Part shown: piece by piece, positions 61,201 through 64,000 of the stretch
How positions within the stretch are numbered: the first letter of the stretch is position 1
Layout of the letters: every line of letters starts with the position of its first letter
Source of the DNA: Vasconcelosia minhoensis LEGE 07310
GTDB lineage: Bacteria > Cyanobacteriota > Cyanobacteriia > Phormidesmidales > Phormidesmidaceae
Assembly: GCF_015207255.1 (NCBI RefSeq)
Contig: NZ_JADEXG010000015.1
Span: 1 to 64,000 of the forward strand
DNA length: 64,000 nt
Direction of reading: 5' to 3'
Translations under genes and position numbers: made by a program
The notes under the pieces: generated by a model
The model's database searches: none
Seen by the model: only the letters and a program-made list of their open reading frames with translations
Told to the model about the DNA's origin: nothing

Positions 61201-63355
61201 TCGCGTCAGAAAGCTGGGGCGTCGGACTAATTTCGAGCAGGGTGGCATAGCCCGCTTCGGTGAGGGCCGCTAGCGTTGAGGCAAGATCGTTCGGTGCGGT
61301 GAGCGTCTGGCCCCAGTGAGCGGCTGTAATATCAGTCTCGGTAATCCAATCAGCAGCAGCAGTTGAAAACAGAGGCAGCTTAGCTGGGTAGAGTTCGTAA
61401 CGCCGTTCGATGGTGGTAATAAAGGCGTCGGGCGACTGGGCGCGATCGCATACCAGCCGCACCGCATCGCGCAGCCGCAGTCTGCCCGCCACATAGGCCG
61501 CAGCAATTTCTCCCAAACCGTGACCGACCACGGCCTTGGGCTCAATTCCCCAATGCCGCCAAAGGTGGGCCAGCGCGACCTGGATGGCAAAGATGGTAGG
61601 CTGCGCGATCGCGGCTTCTGGCAAACGAGACTGTTCCCGATCGGCGGTCAGCTCTGCTAGCAAAGACCAGTCGGCATAGTCGCGAATCAGCGCGTCGCAG
61701 TCCTGAATCATGCCGCGAAAAACGGGTTCGCTTTGCAAAAGGGTTTGTCCCATGCCCAGCCACTGAGCTCCGTCGCCCGTGAACACAAAGGCGACCTTGG
61801 GACTGCGCCGTTTAATCGGTGAATCTGGCACCTCGTCTAACCGGCTGAGCCGCTGTTGTAAATCCTCTAGTGAATGCGCGACAAGGGCTAGCCGGTACTT
61901 GTGATGGGTACGCCGGGCGCTAGCCGTATAGCAGAGATCTTTCAGAGAGACGTCGGGATTCTTCTTCAGCCAGTTCCCATAGGATTGCACTAAAGCCTGG
62001 AGCGCCTCTGGCGTATGGGCGGACAGCGGCAGTAAGTAAGCTTCTTTTGAGGGCGAAGAGCAGGGAATCTCAGCCGGGGCCTGCTCTAGCACCACGTGAG
62101 CGTTGGTGCCCGCGAACCCAAAGGCGCTAACTCCGGCCTTGGCCAGGCCCGAGGTTTTAGGCCAGAGAGTGAGCGCAGTCTGTACCCGCAGCGGCAGCTG
62201 CTCAAAGGGGATATGGGGATTCGCCTGTTGAAAATGGAGGCTAGGGGGAATCTGGCCGTGCTTCAGCGACAGCACTACCTTAATCAGGCTGGCGATGCCG
62301 GCCGCGGCTTCTAAATGACCGATGTTGCTCTTCACCGCGCCTAGGGCGCAGACCGAATCGGTGCGCCGCTGCTCCTTTAGCACTTCCGCCAGCGCCATCA
62401 CCTCAATCGGGTCGCCTAGCCCCGTCCCCGTGCCGTGGGCCTCAATGTAGCTGACCTCTCCCGGACAGACCTTCGCCTTAGTCAAAGCGTCTCGGACTAC
62501 CGCCGACTGGGAGGGACCGTAGGGCACCGTCAACCCCTTACTGCGACCGTCGTGGTTGATCGCACTGCCGCGAATGGTGGCATAGACCGGGTCGCCGTCG
62601 GCCAGGGCCTGGGAGAGCGGCTTGAGCACGACGCAGCCTGCCCCTTCGCTACGCACATAGCCGTTAGCGCTAGCGTCGAATGCCTTGCAGCGACCGTCGG
62701 GGGAGAGCGCCTTGAGCTTGGTCAGTCCCAGGGTGCCAATCGGCGAGAGAATAATGTTGACCCCCCCGGCTAGGGCCATGGTCGCTTCCTGATTCCAGAG
62801 GCTTTGGCAGGCCAGGTGAACAGCGACCAAAGAAGACGAACAGGCCGTATCCACGACCATGCTCGGCCCGCGCAGGTTGAACGAGTAGGAGAGCCGTCCG
62901 GCGACAATGTTTAAGGCATTGCCGGTGAGGTCATAGCCCTGGGGCTGGGTCGCATAGTCTGACTCCACTCGGCTGTAGTCATTAGTCGAAATGCCGATGA
63001 AGACACCTGTCTTTGACCCAGCCAGAGTTTCTCTCACCTGCCCGCCATCTTCCAGTGCCTCCCAGGCCACTTCCATCAGCAGCCGCTGCTGGGGATCCAT
63101 TGAGACTGCTTCCCGAGGAGAGATGCCAAACAGGTGCGGGTCAAAGCGATCGACCTGGTCCAGAAAGCCGCCGTAGCGAGAAGACATTTTACCTGGAACA
63201 TCCGCATCGGGGTGATACAGCTGAGAGATTTCCCAGCGGTCGGCGGGAACTTTAGTGATGGCATCGACGCCATTACAGAGTAGCTGCCAAAATTCCTGAG
63301 GATTAGGCGCTTGCGGGAAGCGACAGCCGATACCAGTGATTGCAATGGGTTCCAT
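58253..63355 (-). CDS. PKS: KS-AT*-DH-KR-ACP (AT decayed)
   Basis: A 1700-residue type I PKS module. KS (about 1-425) has TACSSS near 172, EAHGTGTGLG and VKSNIGHLEA. The AT region (about 525-740) is degenerate: FTGDGAQ replaces FTGQGSQ, GHGLGE replaces GHSxGE, and the small subdomain with HAFH is missing. DH (about 790-1040) keeps GHRVSGLAVLPG (HxxxGxxxxP) near 816 and the DxxxQ-type Asp in LMDAGFQ near 979. KR (about 1300-1520) has GGLGSLG, the LDD motif near 1392 (B-type) and Tyr in GQANYAAAN near 1448. ACP (about 1560-1640) has LGMDSLTSV. It should give a 2-enoyl product. ATG 63355 is preferred: the upstream frame is repeat text with a TTG start. Confidence 0.95.
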   Translation of the reverse strand: MEPIAITGIGCRFPQAPNPQEFWQLLCNGVDAITKVPADRWEISQLYHPDADVPGKMSSRYGGFLDQVDRFDPHLFGISPREAVSMDPQQRLLMEVAWEALEDGGQVRETLAGSKTGVFIGISTNDYSRVESDYATQPQGYDLTGNALNIVAGRLSYSFNLRGPSMVVDTACSSSLVAVHLACQSLWNQEATMALAGGVNIILSPIGTLGLTKLKALSPDGRCKAFDASANGYVRSEGAGCVVLKPLSQALADGDPVYATIRGSAINHDGRSKGLTVPYGPSQSAVVRDALTKAKVCPGEVSYIEAHGTGTGLGDPIEVMALAEVLKEQRRTDSVCALGAVKSNIGHLEAAAGIASLIKVVLSLKHGQIPPSLHFQQANPHIPFEQLPLRVQTALTLWPKTSGLAKAGVSAFGFAGTNAHVVLEQAPAEIPCSSPSKEAYLLPLSAHTPEALQALVQSYGNWLKKNPDVSLKDLCYTASARRTHHKYRLALVAHSLEDLQQRLSRLDEVPDSPIKRRSPKVAFVFTGDGAQWLGMGQTLLQSEPVFRGMIQDCDALIRDYADWSLLAELTADREQSRLPEAAIAQPTIFAIQVALAHLWRHWGIEPKAVVGHGLGEIAAAYVAGRLRLRDAVRLVCDRAQSPDAFITTIERRYELYPAKLPLFSTAAADWITETDITAAHWGQTLTAPNDLASTLAALTEAGYATLLEISPTPQLSDATDSLRPDQPERATLLAALGRLYTQGQPIHWAGLFSPGCRVLPLPLFPWQRDRYWVEKTAKAKVVTNPGHPLIGQPVPLAIEDTVFTAQLSLAQQPWLGGHRVSGLAVLPGAAFLEMALAAAAQTPGRCLKAVSIQAAMVLPESDRRQVQMIVSPTGEFRIVSADASSESQTDWVQHAAGTLAPAAAVTPALTLAAAQAGCTESVDCQAYYQQLRSRGLEYGDSFQGLQQLWRQGNQALARVQLPEVVPANTADAYQLHPVLMDAGFQLLFATLPDDGEETYLPVGVGQLQLLQPVRSPIWIHGKIHSAEAGQPIRRADLHIFDQAGQCLARLQDLQVRRIQRDALRQLARPAWQDWLYRVAWRPQPVASREAAASHGTGQWLLLADRGGVAAGLARQLVQQGNTCTQVSVGETLQLTGSAWQINPQRSEDWQQLCEAVICQGEPLRGVVHFWGADIPQEGSSDALQTAQTVGVKTGLMLTQGLAESLGAVGGKLWFVTRGTQAVETSVAQVGAAPLWGLGRAIALEQPEIWGGLIDLAADPQPQEAEQLLSDLQAPMGDAIAFRQQRQVARLTRTTLQQSPPLALKANATYLITGGLGSLGQQLTQHLIDQGAKHLVLVSRRDPKTAVLPDYPNPTVRVLQGDVTRMGDLARVLTEIQATLPPLRGIFHAAGLLDDGLLIQQTPIRFDRVMAPKVAGAWNLHQLTQDLSLDHFMLFSSVAAMLGSPGQANYAAANSFLDSLAHYRQGRGLPGLSVNWGSWADGGMADRLGEREQQRLMALGLDAIAPESGFQALDQLLQQPAAQVGVVPVRWEQFVTQAPALPPLLSELVTAEETDTSSAAEIVTQLAALPADERAAGLFEYLQDQLRTLLRLSPTYSFDLHQGFFDLGMDSLTSVELRNTLQKSLGQPLASTLVFDYPTLDALGGHLVQTLFPAEEEPAASPPTVSAPIPQPIGVSSESVETLSEKEAESLLLSALEAIRY

Positions 63356-63673
63356 GGGAGATTTTGCACAAGGGTGGGTAAGGGGAGTATGGGAGTGATG
63401 GGGTGTTGGGGTAAGGGAGTGAGTTTTAGGCAAAAGTAGATAAGTAGATCATCCTAATCATTTGTAGGACTATGTCATGCTGAGCATTGCGCTAGCGCAG
63501 CCATGCCCCTTGGGCTATAGCATTTCACGGGAGCCTTTACATATCAAGAGATTCCTCGGCTTCGTTGCTCCTCTGGAGCCGCTTCGCGAACGGAATGACA
63601 TCCTTGGGCTTAATTGTGCCGACCTACTTAGGTTATTTCGCAGATTTAGAGAATCACGCGAAATGACAAACTT
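63356..63673. repeat. 318-bp spacer with dispersed-repeat-like sequence
   Basis: Between the ACP gene and the first PKS gene. The left part is G-rich spacer repeat (GGTGGGTAAGGGGAGTATGG, GATGGGGTGTTGGGGTAAGG). The right part has a GCGCTAGCGC palindrome and TCAAGAGATTCCTCGGCTTC ... GCGAACGGAATGACATC, a form common in dispersed bacterial intergenic repeats. No CDS is supported. It may hold a promoter for the PKS operon, but none is clear. Confidence 0.5.
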
Positions 63674-63943
63674 TTAAGCCTGAGTTTCTTCGGCCAGACG
63701 CTCGGCTAGTTCGGCAATGGTGGGATAGTTAAAGATTAAAACCGGGTTGAACTCGTAACCCAGCCAGGTTTCTAACTGACCCAACATGCCCATCGCCTGG
63801 GCGGAGTCTAGGTCGTAGTTGTCAAAGGGTTCGTGGATGTCGATCTCGTCGGCGTCGTAGTCGAGACGCTGGGCCATTTGGGCGATCAGCCAGTCTTGAA
63901 TGGCTTCGGCGGAGTGGGATTGAGTGGTTTTAGTGGGATTCAT
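63674..63943 (-). CDS. Stand-alone acyl carrier protein (FAAL-partner type)
   Basis: An 89-residue acyl carrier protein. The phosphopantetheine Ser lies in YDLDSAQAMGMLGQLE near residue 47, and the rest is a typical four-helix ACP (WLGYEFNPVLIFNYPTIAEL). The DSAQA context and the LGYEF...IFNYPTIAEL end recall ACPs paired with fatty acyl-AMP ligases at the start of cyanobacterial lipopeptide or polyketide lines. It should carry the acyl starter to the first KS. The gene is upstream of the PKS operon on the same strand. A ligase gene would be expected further upstream, beyond the window edge. Confidence 0.88.
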   Translation of the reverse strand: MNPTKTTQSHSAEAIQDWLIAQMAQRLDYDADEIDIHEPFDNYDLDSAQAMGMLGQLETWLGYEFNPVLIFNYPTIAELAERLAEETQA

Positions 63944-63955
63944 AGGAGTGTGGTT

Positions 63956-64000
63956 CTAAATAACAAGAGGAACAACAGCAAACAGAGCTGCCCAGGTTAG
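63956..64000 (-). CDS. Possible C-terminal end of an upstream gene (cut by the window edge)
   Basis: One minus-strand frame is open from the edge and reads LTWAALFAVVPLVI followed by a TAG stop 13 bases before the ACP start. The end is hydrophobic. The fragment is too short to name. It could be the tail of a loading enzyme, a transporter or chance. Confidence 0.25.
   Translation of the reverse strand, partial: LTWAALFAVVPLVI

Noticed and set aside
63356-63433. 26-residue N-terminal extension of the first PKS protein
   Set aside because: It starts at a TTG and consists of translated spacer repeat (THSLTPTPHHSHTPLTH-like). ATG 63355 begins the conserved KS start.

Overview
The window is cyanobacterial DNA. 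The HIP1 octamer GCGATCGC recurs throughout. The RNase P RNA has a cyanobacterial look, and several genes belong to families typical of cyanobacteria: DUF3493, Uma2, DUF29, the Sll0783-Sll0788-type nitrogen-starvation cluster and PEP-CTERM proteins. Large FHA, TPR and PAS-GGDEF-EAL proteins and the PKS/NRPS locus suggest a filamentous, Leptolyngbya- or Nodosilinea-like organism, but the genus is inference.

1-17 kb is mostly housekeeping and signalling. It holds a DUF29 gene, a PchR-like AraC regulator behind a Fur-box-like palindrome, rnpB followed at once by an RNase III gene, pgl with two FHA genes, an LCP ligase, a giant membrane/coiled-coil/TPR protein, a Uma2 gene flanked by 14-bp direct repeats, a four-PAS GAF-GGDEF-EAL protein, tRNA-Thr(CGT), a DUF3493 gene and a lipase-like hydrolase.

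17.1-24.9 kb is a complete nitrilase (Nit1C) cluster. One minus-strand operon carries MSMEG_0572, Nit6803-type nitrilase, MSMEG_0568 radical SAM, GNAT, AIR-synthase-like, MSMEG_0565 glycosyltransferase and MSMEG_0570 genes, then a VOC protein. The flavin oxidoreductase MSMEG_0569 is divergent. The shared control region has a perfect GTA-N8-TAC NtcA box correctly spaced from a -10 box for the operon, and a promoter with an 8-bp palindrome for the oxidoreductase. Next to it, a GAF-LuxR regulator gene and a decayed copy of its 5' end carry the same type of box.

27-38.6 kb is mixed accessory and metabolic DNA: an orphan YnjB-like binding protein, an orphan radical SAM protein, a NahK-like kinase with a DOMON-like protein, a BdcR/BdcA-like regulator/dehydrogenase pair, a PIN toxin-antitoxin pair after a truncated Uma2 gene, a frameshifted PD-(D/E)XK nuclease gene with a small membrane protein, a class I amidotransferase and an aldo/keto reductase.

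38.7 kb to the right edge is a hybrid PKS/NRPS locus read leftwards: stand-alone ACP, KS-AT*-DH-KR-ACP, KS-AT-KR-ACP, KS-AT*-ACP-C-PCP, A-C, MFS exporter and, after an AT-richer insert with two PEP-CTERM-type genes, a type II thioesterase. Two of the three ATs (AT*) have lost their oxyanion Gln, nucleophilic Ser and HAFH subdomain, so the single intact malonyl-type AT must probably serve three modules or be helped in trans. The serine module is split: C-PCP ends one protein and the Ser-specific A domain (code DIWHISLID) starts the next, followed by an unpaired C domain. The ACP resembles those loaded by fatty acyl-AMP ligases, so a lipid starter and the loading enzyme probably lie beyond the right edge. 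The predicted backbone is an unsaturated, hydroxylated beta-ketoacyl serine.
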